NCBI RefSeq assembly: GCF_022919155.1
Contig: NZ_CP095045.1
Span: 2,666,001-2,730,000 of the forward strand
Direction of reading: 5' to 3'
Length of the DNA stretch: 64,000 bases
From: Leucobacter allii
GTDB taxonomy: Bacteria > Actinomycetota > Actinomycetes > Actinomycetales > Microbacteriaceae
Shown here: piece by piece, positions 19,573 through 28,334 of the stretch
Layout of the letters: each line of letters starts with the position of its first letter
Position numbering within the stretch: the first letter of the stretch is position 1
Translations under genes and position numbers: made by a program
The notes under the pieces: generated by a model
Told to the model about the DNA's origin: nothing
Database searches by the model: none
Seen by the model: only the letters and a program-made list of their open reading frames with translations

Positions 19573-21530
19573 TCGTCCCTCACGATCTTCCCGAGCTCGT
19601 GCACCGTGCTGGATCGGGTGTTCAGGTAGCCGATCTCGTCGGCGGCGGCCGTGCCGTCGAGCCCGTCGGCGAGGCGCTGCAGCCCGAGCCATTCCGGCCC
19701 CCAGGAGATGGGGACGAGCAGATTGTGCATCGTGACCGCTGCGCCGTCCGCGGTCCGCTCGGAGGTGAACTCCCGCGCCCCGGCGAGCTCGCGCGGATCG
19801 ACGCGCGCCTCGTAGGCACCGCCGCCGTCGAACCACGGGCGCACGTGCACGTGCTGGCCGAGGCCGTGCGCGATGCCGTCGCCCGCGGCGTGCGTCGCGT
19901 GCACCTCCGGGACCCCGAGCGCATCCGCCGTCGTCGCGTAGCGCAGGCCGGCGGAGCCGAGGGAGACAAAGGCGTCCACGTCGGCGCGGGTGGCGCGCAG
20001 CCCCTCGGCGGCCACGTTCGTGCCGTAGGAATGCCCGATGACGACGAGGCGGTCGGGCGGGTCCGCCGCGCGCATCGCCGCGAGCCCGTCGAGGAAGGCC
20101 GCCAGTTCGGCGCCGCCCGCGTCGGCCCGAGTCTGGAACATCTCCTCGATGAGCCCGGGTGCCCGGTATCCGCTCCAGCTCACCATCGCCACATCCGGAC
20201 GGTCGCCCCGGATGCTCCGGAAGGCCCCGTAGGCGTCGCCGAGTCCGTGAACGTCGGAGCGCATCCCGGGCACGAGGACTCCGACCGTGCCGGCCTGGTC
20301 CAGGTCGCCGAGCGAGATCGCGGCGGCGAGCGCGCCGTCGTGCCGTCCGAGCGCGACGAGCTGCACGGACTCGCCGGGGCCGGCACCGAGTTCCGCCTTC
20401 CGCAGCGCGTCCCGCACGGCCAGGAGATCGCGGCGGAGCTCGGCGTACGATCGCTCGCCGAGCTCGAAGCCCATCCGCGCGAAGGCCTCGTGGAGGCGTG
20501 CCGGATGCTCGGCGTCGAGGGCCTCGGTCAGCGCGGCGCGGCCGGCGGCATCGCGCGCCGCGAACGGCAGGCCGTCGAGGTCCGCGAGCTCGAAGCAGTG
20601 CTCGCGGAGGAGCCGCTCCGTGTCGACCCCCGAGGCCTCGAGCCGCCGCCACGCCCGAGCGACCTGCTCCGGGTCGAGTTCGCCCGCGAGGAGCGCGGGC
20701 AGGGCCGCGAGGCCGCCGCCGTCCGTCCGCACTCCCCCGTGCTCGCCGGAGACCGCGGCCGCGATCGCGAGGCGCGTCAGCGCGACGTCCGCACCGCTCG
20801 CCTCGACGAGGCCGCCGAGCTCCGTGTCGTGGAGTGCGTCGCGGAGGCGGATCTCCGCGTCGCAGCGCTCGTCGCGGAGCACGCGCCATCGATCCCGGGC
20901 GTCGCCGATCGCGTCGACCCCCGAGCGCCAGGCGCAGGCCGCGCGGAACCATCGCTCCTCGTACAGGGCGCGCAGTTGCTGCACCGCCAGATCGCGCTGC
21001 CCCGGGTCGAGTTCCCCGATGGACGCGCCCGGCGCACCGGCGAGCGCGCCGATCCCCCCGCCGATCGCCTCGAGCCGCGGTTCGGGCAGCCGCGCCGGGG
21101 CCCCGACGTCCCACGGGTAGCTCGCGGCGATGCCCAGCCGTTCCGCGACCGCGGCGATCTCTGCCGCGGCCGTGCGGATCTCCGCGAGCGCAGCCTCGAC
21201 CGCGGCGAGGGTCCGCGCGGCGTCGGCGTGGATGCGCTCGATCTCCGCACCGAAGCGGTCGAGCGCCCCGACTCCGGCGTCCGCGGTCCGCGACACGAGC
21301 TCGACGCCCGGGGCGAGGGTGCCCTCGAGGCGGCTCGCGATCCCCGTGACGCCCCGGCTCGTGATCGCGGCGAGCGCGCCGACGGCCGTCCGCAGCGCCG
21401 CGGCGATGCGCTCCCCGTCTTGGCGGACGCCCCGGGCGTAGGCGCCGACGGCCGACGCCTCCGCTGCGGAGCCCCGGACGGGAGTCTCCGGGAGCAGCGC
21501 GGCGGCGTCGGTCGGCACCGCGGTGCTCAC
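19563..21530 (-). CDS. DUF1023 alpha/beta hydrolase with a helical N-terminal domain; possible type VII substrate
   Basis: A 655-residue protein. Residues 1-330 are nearly all helical and Ala/Glu-rich, with long heptad-like helices (AVEAALAEIRTAAAEIAAVAERL) and a YPWD turn. The C-terminal ~300 residues form a DUF1023 alpha/beta hydrolase: VGVLVPGMRSDVHG, the nucleophile elbow VVIGHSYGTN (GxSxG, Ser), and a late His region. It starts with GTG overlapping the 136-residue gene by four bases. Helical WXG-like N-termini fused to an enzyme are the architecture of several T7SS effectors; here secretion is inferred from position beside WXG100. The natural substrate of DUF1023 enzymes is not known. 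Confidence 0.78.
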   Translation of the reverse strand: MSTAVPTDAAALLPETPVRGSAAEASAVGAYARGVRQDGERIAAALRTAVGALAAITSRGVTGIASRLEGTLAPGVELVSRTADAGVGALDRFGAEIERIHADAARTLAAVEAALAEIRTAAAEIAAVAERLGIAASYPWDVGAPARLPEPRLEAIGGGIGALAGAPGASIGELDPGQRDLAVQQLRALYEERWFRAACAWRSGVDAIGDARDRWRVLRDERCDAEIRLRDALHDTELGGLVEASGADVALTRLAIAAAVSGEHGGVRTDGGGLAALPALLAGELDPEQVARAWRRLEASGVDTERLLREHCFELADLDGLPFAARDAAGRAALTEALDAEHPARLHEAFARMGFELGERSYAELRRDLLAVRDALRKAELGAGPGESVQLVALGRHDGALAAAISLGDLDQAGTVGVLVPGMRSDVHGLGDAYGAFRSIRGDRPDVAMVSWSGYRAPGLIEEMFQTRADAGGAELAAFLDGLAAMRAADPPDRLVVIGHSYGTNVAAEGLRATRADVDAFVSLGSAGLRYATTADALGVPEVHATHAAGDGIAHGLGQHVHVRPWFDGGGAYEARVDPRELAGAREFTSERTADGAAVTMHNLLVPISWGPEWLGLQRLADGLDGTAAADEIGYLNTRSSTVHELGKIVRDEWR

Positions 21531-21937
21531 GGCCCGCCTCCGGCGGAAGCCGCCCCGGTGGACCCCGCCCCGGCACGGGCCGGAGGCGCGACGGCATCCG
21601 GGACCGGACGCCCGGGCTCCCCCGCCGGCGGCGCGGCCGGCCCGGGCGCGAAGACCCCCGGGGCGAGCGCCGCTCCGAGCCCGCCGTCGAGCTCGTCGCC
21701 CGCGCGCACCACCCCGGCGAGCTCTTCGGACGCTGTGCGCGCCGCTGCGGCGAGCGCGGCGCGGGCCGCGTCGAGACCGTGCACGAAGCCCCGCACGGCG
21801 TCGGCGATGCCGGTGAGGCTGTCGAAATCGACGCTCGGCAGCACGCGGCCGGGTGCGGCGTCCGTCCAGGACACCGCGCGCAGCGCCTCGACCGCGGTCT
21901 CGAGGGCCGCGTCGTCGAGCCTCACGATCTCGCCCAT
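21527..21937 (-). CDS. Small helical protein encoded next to WXG100, unknown function
   Basis: A 136-residue protein. The first 85 residues are predicted amphipathic helices (LDDAALETAVEALRAV, then FDSLTGIADAVRGFVHGLDAARAALAAAARTA) with a central turn, a WXG100-like hairpin outline without the WxG motif. Residues 90-136 are a Pro/Ala/Gly-rich tail. It lies 27 nt downstream of the WXG100 gene and overlaps the hydrolase gene (GTGA), so all three are probably one transcript. By position it could be a second secreted partner or a chaperone; no direct family match is recognised. Confidence 0.7.
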   Translation of the reverse strand: MGEIVRLDDAALETAVEALRAVSWTDAAPGRVLPSVDFDSLTGIADAVRGFVHGLDAARAALAAAARTASEELAGVVRAGDELDGGLGAALAPGVFAPGPAAPPAGEPGRPVPDAVAPPARAGAGSTGAASAGGGP

Positions 21938-21964
21938 GGCGATCCTCGTGCCTCGCCGGCCGCG

Positions 21965-22258
21965 CTAGTTGATCCGCGCCGCGATCTGCGCGTCCATGTC
22001 CCGCAGCGCCTGCGCGGTCTGCGTGAGGAACTGCTGGATCTCGTCGAGTCTCGCGATGACCGTGTTCGCCCCCGCGGTGTACTCCTGGTAGGCGGCATCG
22101 AAGCGGCCGGAGGCCTGATCGGTCGTGAAGCCCGAGGACACGAGAGAGGCGATCATCGCGCGCAGCGCATGCAGACGCTGCGTGATCTCCTCCCGCCCGT
22201 TCGCGAGCTGCACGGCGGCGCGCTCGATCTCCGCGTAGGAAACGGTGATGTTGGCCAT
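21965..22258 (-). CDS. WXG100-family type VII secretion protein
   Basis: A 97-residue two-helix protein of ESAT-6/CFP-10 type. Helix 1 is SYAEIERAAVQLANGREEITQRLHALRAMIASL. The turn reads SSGFTTDQASGRFD, in the place of the usual W-x-G, with Phe for Trp. Helix 2 contains YQEYTAGANTVIARLDEIQQFL and runs to the C-terminus. Members form dimers and carry the secretion signal to the FtsK-type ATPase. AAGGA lies 6 nt before the ATG. It heads the small operon that leads to the hydrolase and lipoprotein genes. Only one clear WXG100 gene is present, which suggests a homodimer as in Firmicutes systems. Confidence 0.88.
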   Translation of the reverse strand: MANITVSYAEIERAAVQLANGREEITQRLHALRAMIASLVSSGFTTDQASGRFDAAYQEYTAGANTVIARLDEIQQFLTQTAQALRDMDAQIAARIN

Positions 22259-22452
22259 GGTCGTCCTTCCGTCGCTCAGCGGCCGGGCCCCCGCCTCCGC
22301 GTGATCGTCTCTGCGCCCGCCCCGGGCGGGGCGGTGAGCAGTACGCTACCGAGCGAACGGGCGTCGTCGTGGCGGAACCGGGAATCTGTGGACAACTTCG
22401 CCGCGCGGCGCCGGTGCCCCCGCATGTGGACGGAGTTGCGGCGCCGGATGCG

Positions 22453-22492
22453 CGCGAACGGGGCGCCGCCCGACGGCGACGCCCCGTTCGCG
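22453..22492 (-). terminator. Terminator after proS
   Basis: Arms 22453-22465 and 22480-22492 pair perfectly (13 bp, GC-rich) 11 nt after the proS stop. It isolates proS from the WXG100 operon, whose promoter must lie within 22259-22452, where no gene is seen. Confidence 0.7.
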
Positions 22493-22503
22493 GAGTCGGC
22501 GGA

Positions 22504-24270
22504 TCAGGCGGCGAAGCGCGCGGCGACCTCCGCGAGCGCGACCTTCTCCTTGGTCCCCGCGGCACGATCCCAGACCTCGGCGAAGCCGTCGGCGGCGTCG
22601 CGACCGACCACCACGACCCGCGGCACTCCGAGCAGCTCGGCGTCGCCGAACTTCACGCCGGGGGACACCTTCGGGCGGTCGTCGAAGAGCACGTCGGCGC
22701 CGCTGGCCTCGAGCTCCGCGGCGAGCGATTCGGCGATGTCGTGCACGGCCTGGTCCTTGCCGGTCGCGACGAGGTGCACGTCGAAGGGCGCCACGGCCTC
22801 GGGCCAGACGAGTCCGCGGTCGTCGTGGTGCAGCTCGGCGAGGATCGCCATGATGCGGGTCACGCCGATGCCGTACGAGCCCATCGTGACGGTCACGAGC
22901 TTGCCGCGCTCGTCCAGGACCTGCAGGCCGAGCGCCTCCGCGTACTTGCGCCCGAGCTGGAAGACGTGGCCGATCTCCATGCCGCGCTCGAGCGAGACCG
23001 GGCCGGAGCCGTCGGGCGCCGGATCGCCGTCGCGCACCGTCGCGAGGTCGATGACGCCGTCCGCGGTGAAATCGCGGCCCGCGACGAGGTGGGCGACGTG
23101 CTGCTCGTGGACGTTGGCGCCGGTGACCCAGGCGGTGCCGTCGACCACGCGCGGATCGACGAGGTAGCGGATCCCCGTGGACCCCTCGAGTCCCAGCACC
23201 GGGGCGCCCTGCGCGCCCGGGCCGATGTACCCCTTCACAAGTCCGGGGTGCTTCGCGAAGTCCTCGGGCGTGGCCGGCTCCACCTCGCTGAGCGGGAAGG
23301 CGACCTCGGCGCGCTTCATGTCGGCATCGCGGTCGCCGGGGATCCCGACGATCACGATCTCGCGCTCGCCGCCCTGCGGGGTCACCGCGAGCACGACGTT
23401 CTTGAGCGTGTCCGCGGCCTCCCAGGGGCGGCCGTCCGCACGCGGCAGCACCGCGTTCGTGTGCGCGACGAGCGCCTCGATGGTCGGGGTAGCGGGCGAG
23501 TCGTAGACGAGCGCCTCGGGCTGCCCTGCGACGGGCAGCGCGTCGGGGGCCGCGACCGAGAACGCCTCGACGTTGGCGACGTACCCGCCGGCGGAGCGGA
23601 CGAAGGTGTCCTCGCCGATGGGGATGGGGAGGAGGAACTCCTCGCTCTTCGACCCGCCCATCGCCCCCGCGTCGGCCTGGACGATGACGTAGTCGAGTCC
23701 GAGCCGGGAGAAGATCCGCTCGTAGGCGTCGCGCTGCTTCCGGTAGCTCTCCTCGAGCCCCGCGTCGGTGACGTCGAAGGAGTACGCGTCCTTCATGGTG
23801 AACTCGCGGCCGCGCAGCAGACCGGCCCGCGGGCGCGCCTCGTCGCGGTACTTGTCCTGGATCTGGAAGAGCTGCAGCGGGAGGTCCTTGTACGAGGAGA
23901 CGATGTCCTTCACCATGAGGGTGAAGACCTCCTCGTGCGTCGGCGCGAGCAGGTAGTCGGCGCCGTGGCGATCCCGCAGCCGGAAGAGATCGTCGCCGTA
24001 CTCCTCCCAGCGCCCCGTGGCCTCGTAGGGATCGCGGGGCAGCAGACCGGGGAAGTGCACCTCGTGCGCGCCGGCCGCGGCCATCTCCTCGCGGATGATC
24101 CGCTCGAGCTTGCCCTTGACCCGCAGCCCCAGCGGCATCCATCCGAACACGCCTGGCGCCTGACGCCTGATGTACCCGGCGCGCACCAGCAGCCGGTGGC
24201 TGGCGACCTCGGCGTCGGCGGGGTCCTCACGGAGAGTCTTCAGGAAGTAGGAGCTGAGCCGCGTAATCAC
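22504..24270 (-). CDS. proS: Prolyl-tRNA synthetase, bacterial type
   Basis: Class II enzyme that charges tRNA-Pro. The 588-residue protein has motif 1 in the N-terminal part, motif 2 ([23 protein letters not shown]), an insertion/editing domain in the middle (about residues 220-400) typical of the bacterial form, motif 3 ([14 protein letters not shown]) and an anticodon-binding domain. The GTG start is fixed by a TACGAT box 6 nt upstream. In mycobacteria and related genera proS lies close to rimP-nusA; here the interval to nusA is filled by the type VII-like locus. Confidence 0.96.
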   Translation of the reverse strand: MITRLSSYFLKTLREDPADAEVASHRLLVRAGYIRRQAPGVFGWMPLGLRVKGKLERIIREEMAAAGAHEVHFPGLLPRDPYEATGRWEEYGDDLFRLRDRHGADYLLAPTHEEVFTLMVKDIVSSYKDLPLQLFQIQDKYRDEARPRAGLLRGREFTMKDAYSFDVTDAGLEESYRKQRDAYERIFSRLGLDYVIVQADAGAMGGSKSEEFLLPIPIGEDTFVRSAGGYVANVEAFSVAAPDALPVAGQPEALVYDSPATPTIEALVAHTNAVLPRADGRPWEAADTLKNVVLAVTPQGGEREIVIVGIPGDRDADMKRAEVAFPLSEVEPATPEDFAKHPGLVKGYIGPGAQGAPVLGLEGSTGIRYLVDPRVVDGTAWVTGANVHEQHVAHLVAGRDFTADGVIDLATVRDGDPAPDGSGPVSLERGMEIGHVFQLGRKYAEALGLQVLDERGKLVTVTMGSYGIGVTRIMAILAELHHDDRGLVWPEAVAPFDVHLVATGKDQAVHDIAESLAAELEASGADVLFDDRPKVSPGVKFGDAELLGVPRVVVVGRDAADGFAEVWDRAAGTKEKVALAEVAARFAA

Positions 24271-24276
24271 CCCTCC

Positions 24277-24282
24277 ATCGTA
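24277..24282 (-). promoter_or_regulatory. -10 box TACGAT, leaderless proS promoter
   Basis: Reverse strand TACGAT, 6 nt (ggaggg), GTG. The GGAGGG in the spacer is too close to act as an ordinary ribosome-binding site. Confidence 0.6.
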
Positions 24283-24308
24283 GCCCCGCGGGCGGCCGGC
24301 ACTGGCCC

Positions 24309-24314
24309 TAGGCT
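24309..24314 (+). promoter_or_regulatory. -10 box TAGGCT, leaderless promoter of the mannosyltransferase gene
   Basis: TAGGCT, 6 nt (gggacc), ATG 24321. It lies back to back with the proS box, 26 nt apart, making a very compact divergent promoter pair. Confidence 0.6.
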
Positions 24315-24320
24315 GGGACC

Positions 24321-25949
24321 ATGCGAAGCCACCTGCGCTGGATCGCGCCCGCGCTGGTGCTCGGGATCGCGGCGGCGCTGCGCTTCTGGGCGCTCGGCCG
24401 CCCGGGCACCCTCGTCTTCGACGAGCTGTTCTACGTGCGCGACGCCATCAGCCAGCTCGCCCACGGATTCCCCACGGTCTGGCCGGACGACGATCCCTCG
24501 ATGGCGGGCGAGCGCGCGACGGCGTACACCGACGCGCCGGCGAACGCCGTGCACCCGCCGCTCGGCAAGTGGATCATCGGGCTCGGCGTGCTCGCCTTCG
24601 GCCCGGGGAACGGCTGGGGATGGCGCAGCGCCGGGGCGCTCGCGGGCGTGCTCGCCGCAGCGGTGACGATGCGCCTCGCGTGGCGGATGAGCCGCAGCCT
24701 CGTCGTCGCCTGCATCGCGGGGCTCCTGCTGGCGATCGACGGGGTGCACGTCGTGCTGAGCCGCGTCGGGCTGCTCGACGGCCCGCTCACCCTGCTCGTC
24801 GTGCTCGGCGCCCTCTGCTTCTGGCGCGACATCGAGGCGGACGGCGGGGACGCGGGACGCGGCGGGGCCCGGGGACGCGACGGGACCCAGGGACGCGGCG
24901 GGGCCCGGGGACGCGGCGTCGCCGCGGCGGAGGGCTCGGCGGAGAGCTCGACGGAGGGCGAGCGCGGCACCCCGATCCCCCTCCGCTGGCGGCGCCCCTG
25001 GCTCCTGGCGGCGGCGGCCGCGTTCGGGGCCGCCACCGCCGTGAAGTGGTCGGGCCTGTACCCGCTCGCCGTGTTCCTGATCCTCGTCACCATGCGCGAT
25101 CTCGCGATCCGTCTGCGCGGCGGCGAGCGGCGCGCCGTGCGCCGGGCCGCGGCGCAAGCGGGGCTCACCGCGGCGATAGCACTGCCGACCGCCGCCGTCG
25201 TCTACCTCTCCTCGTGGGCGGGGTGGATCGCGACGAGCGGGGGCTGGGGCCGCGGGGCCGGGCCGAACTGGTTCGTCTCCCTCGTGCGCTCCCACGCGGA
25301 GATGTGGAGCTGGCACAGCACGCTGAGCGCCCCGCACCCGTTCCAGGCGCACCCGGTCACCTGGCCGCTCGCCCTGCGGCCGACGGCCATGTACGAGCTC
25401 CGCTGGACCGAGGGGTGCCCGTGGGCGGACTGCGTCGCGGGGATCAGCCCCCTGCCGAACCCGCTCGTGACGTGGGGAGGCGCGGCGGCGCTCCTCGTGC
25501 TCGGCGCACTCGTCGCGCGTCGCGCCTGGGAGACGCGGCGGGGCGCCCCCGATCCGCTCGTGCTCGTCGGTGCGTTCGTCGTCCTCGGCTACCTCTCCGG
25601 CTGGCTGCCCTGGATGCTGACTTTCTCCCGCTCCGCCGTCTTCCAGTTCTACGCGGTGGTGCTCACCCCGTTCTCGGCAATCGCGCTCGCGCTGCTGCTC
25701 GGCATGCTCTGCGGCGTCCCGATCCGGACTCGAGCCGGTCGGGCGGCGGAGCTCGGGGCCCTGCGCGACCCGGTCACCGGACGGGCGCTCCCCCGCGAGC
25801 CCGCCGCGTACGAGGCCGGCCGACGCTCCGTGGGCGTCTTCCTCGCCGTCGCGCTCGTGCTCGCGGTGCTGTTCTTCCCCGTGTGGTCGGGCATGCCCGT
25901 GGCCGGCTGGTTCTGGGACGCGCACCTCTGGCTGCCCGGCTGGGACTAG
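24321..25949 (+). CDS. pmt: Dolichyl-phosphate-mannose-protein mannosyltransferase (PMT, GT39)
   Basis: A polytopic membrane enzyme that transfers mannose from polyprenyl-phosphate-mannose to Ser/Thr of secreted proteins. The 542-residue protein has about ten hydrophobic helices. The catalytic acidic pair is in the first extracytoplasmic loop ([13 protein letters not shown]), followed by [12 protein letters not shown] and a late [20 protein letters not shown] segment. Residues ~172-220 are an extra hydrophilic Gly/Arg-rich loop made of short repeats ([16 protein letters not shown]) not expected in the family. The stop codon shares the tetramer CTAG with the stop of the convergent response-regulator gene. 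Confidence 0.9.
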   Translation: MRSHLRWIAPALVLGIAAALRFWALGRPGTLVFDELFYVRDAISQLAHGFPTVWPDDDPSMAGERATAYTDAPANAVHPPLGKWIIGLGVLAFGPGNGWGWRSAGALAGVLAAAVTMRLAWRMSRSLVVACIAGLLLAIDGVHVVLSRVGLLDGPLTLLVVLGALCFWRDIEADGGDAGRGGARGRDGTQGRGGARGRGVAAAEGSAESSTEGERGTPIPLRWRRPWLLAAAAAFGAATAVKWSGLYPLAVFLILVTMRDLAIRLRGGERRAVRRAAAQAGLTAAIALPTAAVVYLSSWAGWIATSGGWGRGAGPNWFVSLVRSHAEMWSWHSTLSAPHPFQAHPVTWPLALRPTAMYELRWTEGCPWADCVAGISPLPNPLVTWGGAAALLVLGALVARRAWETRRGAPDPLVLVGAFVVLGYLSGWLPWMLTFSRSAVFQFYAVVLTPFSAIALALLLGMLCGVPIRTRAGRAAELGALRDPVTGRALPREPAAYEAGRRSVGVFLAVALVLAVLFFPVWSGMPVAGWFWDAHLWLPGWD

Positions 25950-26641
25950 AGGAGGCGGCGGGAGAGCGCCCAGGCCGTGAGCTCGTGCCGGTTGGAGAGC
26001 TGCAGCTTGCGCAGCACCTTGGAGACGTGCGTCTCGACGGTCTTCACCGACAGGAAGAGCTCCGCGGCGACCTCCTTGTAGGCGTAGCCGCGGGCGATCA
26101 TGCGCATCACCTCCTGCTCGCGCGCGGAGAGCCGATCGAGCTCGTCGTCGGCGGCGGCGGTCTCCCCGAGCCCCGTGCCGAACGCGTCGAGCACGAAGCC
26201 TGCGAGGCGGGGCGAGAAGACCGCGTCGCCGCCGTGCACGCGCACCACCGCCGCCGTGACCTCGGCCCCCGAGGCGGTCTTCGTCAGGTATCCGCGGGCT
26301 CCCGCGCGGATCACGCTCACCACGTCGTCGGCCGCGTCCGAGACGCTCAGTGCGAGGCACTGCACGCCGCCGGCGGCCGGCGATCCGGCGAGGCGTTGGA
26401 GCACCTCCGCGCCGCCGCCGCCCGCGCCGCCGGGGAGATGCACGTCGAGCAGCACCACGTCGGGTGCCGTTGCGGCGATCGTCTCCACCGCCGCGTCGAC
26501 CGTCGCGGCCTCGCCGACCACGACGAGCTCGGCCCCGAGCTCCGCCCGCAGACCCGTGCGGAAGATCTGGTGGTCATCGACGATCACGATCCTGATGGGC
26601 GCCGCTCGATCCTCGGGCCCCGGCTCCGTACCGTTCATCAC
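25946..26641 (-). CDS. NarL/LuxR-family response regulator of a PspC-type two-component system
   Basis: A 231-residue regulator: receiver domain with IVIVDDHQIFRTGL, phosphoacceptor Asp in VVLLDVHLPGG, and Lys in GYLTKTASG; then a LuxR-type DNA-binding domain (LSAREQEVMRMIARGYAYKEVA, VKTVETHVSKVLRKLQL). It overlaps the PspC kinase gene upstream; the sequence GTGATG offers two starts, GTG 26641 or ATG 26638, both behind GGAGAGGAG. The convergent PMT gene ends in the same CTAG tetramer. Homologous PspC-kinase/NarL pairs in actinobacteria are linked to envelope stress or antibiotic regulation; the target here is unknown. Confidence 0.92.
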   Translation of the reverse strand: MMNGTEPGPEDRAAPIRIVIVDDHQIFRTGLRAELGAELVVVGEAATVDAAVETIAATAPDVVLLDVHLPGGAGGGGAEVLQRLAGSPAAGGVQCLALSVSDAADDVVSVIRAGARGYLTKTASGAEVTAAVVRVHGGDAVFSPRLAGFVLDAFGTGLGETAAADDELDRLSAREQEVMRMIARGYAYKEVAAELFLSVKTVETHVSKVLRKLQLSNRHELTAWALSRRLL

Positions 26642-28221
26642 GTGCTCCTCTCCTGATGCGCCTCGCCGCTCCCGGGCACGGCGGCCCCGGGCACGGCGGT
26701 TCCGGGCACGGCGGCACCGGGCACGGCGACACCGGGCACGGCGACACCGGGCGCGGCGGTTCCGGGCGCCTCCGCTCCCGGCGCCGCGCTTCCGGGCGCC
26801 CCGACGGCGCCCCCGACGGACTCCGGGGTGCCGATGCCCTCGCCATCTCGCGGGATCCCGAGCCGCACCGAGGTGCCGCCGCCCGGGCCCGGCACGATCC
26901 GTGCGGTCCCGCCCGCGCGCTCCATGCGCCCGAGGATCGACTCGCGCACCCCCATGCGACCCTCGGGGAGCGCACCGGGATCGAGCCCGGGGCCGCGGTC
27001 GGTGATGTCGATCGCGATGCGCTGCTGCGTCGCCTCGAGGTAGACGGTGACCTCGCCGCCCGCGTGGCGGGCGGCGTTGAGCATGGCTTCGCGGGCCGCC
27101 GCGACGATGGTCTCGGGGGCCTCGAGCTCATCGCCCGTGCCGACCGTCACGAACTCGAAGCGCACCGGGTGCTCCGCCTCGAGCGCCGCCGCGTGGGCGC
27201 GGAGCTCGACGTCGACCGCGGCGCGCCGCATCGCCGTCGCGCCGTCGGCGCCCCGGAAGAGCCACTCGCGCAGTTCCCGCTCCTGGCCGCGGGCGAGGCG
27301 CGACACCTCGCTCCCGGGTTCCGAGCGCTGCTGGATCAGGGCGAGCGTCTGCAGCACCGAGTCGTGCAGGTGCGCGGCGATGTCCGAGCGCTCCGCCTCC
27401 CTGGCGCGCGCGGCGCGCTCCGCGATGAGCTCGCGGTTCAGGCGCAGCAGCCATGGGGCGATCGCGAGGGCCACGCCCGCGAGCACGGCGATCGCCGCGG
27501 CCACCACGGTCCAGACGCTCGGCTCCCGCGCGGTCACGAAGAACATCAGCACCCCGACGGCGACGAGGGCGAGCGCTCCGAGCACGCGCGGCACCTGATT
27601 GCGCTCGGGGCGATCCCGGTCGGCGATCTGCCACCAGGTGAGGCCGAGACCGACGAGCACCGCGAGGCCGGGGAGCACGAGCGTCAGATTGAGGTGCACG
27701 CCCAGTCGGTCGAGCACGAGGCCCGCGCCCGCGATGAGCAGGCAGCCGCCGAGCAGCATCTCGGCGATCGGCCAGCGGCCGCTGAGGCGGAGGGGCGCGC
27801 GGCCGGCCTCGGCGGTCCCGGTCCCGCTGCCCGCGGAGGATCCGGTCGGCCCGGCCGCTGCGGGCGCCGCCACGGTCCCCCCGGCGGTCCGGGCCCCCTC
27901 CCCAGCGGTCCGGATCTCCTCGGCGGCGCGAGGGACGCCGGCTGCGGACGCCGGCGGGGCGGGCGCCGCAGCCCGGGCGGATCCGCCGGCGGGGCGGGTG
28001 AGCGCCGATTTGAGGGGCACGACGCCCTCCGTCTCCCCCTCGGGAGGCACGGTCGCCCACAGCCAGAGGTACAGCAGCCCGCCGGCGCCCCCGAAGAGGG
28101 CGAGCACCGCGAGCCCGGCGCGCACCGGCGCGACGGGCAGACGGAGGTGGGCCGCGAGCCCGGCGCACACGCCAGCGAGCGCGCGATCCTCGCGCGGGCG
28201 GATGAGCGGGGGACGTTCCAT
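26638..28221 (-). CDS. PspC-domain sensor histidine kinase
   Basis: A 527-residue kinase. An N-terminal PspC domain (residues ~5-60: RPREDRALAGVCAGLAAHL, then GGAGGLLYLWLWATVPPEG) is followed by a ~90-residue Ala/Pro linker, several membrane helices (about 150-265), a HisKA_3 helix (RSDIAAHLHDSVLQTLALIQ, phosphoacceptor His) and HATPase (REAMLNAARHAGGEV, then DITDRGPGLD). The last ~50 residues are AVPG-type pentapeptide repeats. The ATG follows a TTTGAT box by 6 nt. It is divergent from a second PspC protein gene, an arrangement shared by many actinobacterial stress modules. Confidence 0.9.
   Translation of the reverse strand: MERPPLIRPREDRALAGVCAGLAAHLRLPVAPVRAGLAVLALFGGAGGLLYLWLWATVPPEGETEGVVPLKSALTRPAGGSARAAAPAPPASAAGVPRAAEEIRTAGEGARTAGGTVAAPAAAGPTGSSAGSGTGTAEAGRAPLRLSGRWPIAEMLLGGCLLIAGAGLVLDRLGVHLNLTLVLPGLAVLVGLGLTWWQIADRDRPERNQVPRVLGALALVAVGVLMFFVTAREPSVWTVVAAAIAVLAGVALAIAPWLLRLNRELIAERAARAREAERSDIAAHLHDSVLQTLALIQQRSEPGSEVSRLARGQERELREWLFRGADGATAMRRAAVDVELRAHAAALEAEHPVRFEFVTVGTGDELEAPETIVAAAREAMLNAARHAGGEVTVYLEATQQRIAIDITDRGPGLDPGALPEGRMGVRESILGRMERAGGTARIVPGPGGGTSVRLGIPRDGEGIGTPESVGGAVGAPGSAAPGAEAPGTAAPGVAVPGVAVPGAAVPGTAVPGAAVPGSGEAHQERST
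26676..26790. repeat. 15-nt tandem repeat inside the PspC-kinase gene
   Basis: About eight imperfect copies of a 15-nt unit (CCGGGCACGGCGGCA-like) encode alternating AVPGT/AAPGV pentapeptides at the kinase C-terminus. Copies differ at one to three bases, as expected for a minisatellite that expands in frame. Confidence 0.8.
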
Positions 28222-28334
28222 ACCTCCATCAAAGCAGTCGCGGCGTCCCTCGGGGTCCCCCGGTCGAAGAATCAGGGACCGCTCAGGGGCATCCCCCATG
28301 GCCCGACGCTCAGGAAACGGCCAGACTCGAAGGC

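Noticed and set aside
21965-22258. Rejecting the WXG100 call because W-x-G is missing
   Set aside because: The length, two-helix layout and SGFTTDQASGRFD turn fit the family; Trp is replaced by Phe in several actinobacterial members. The call was kept.
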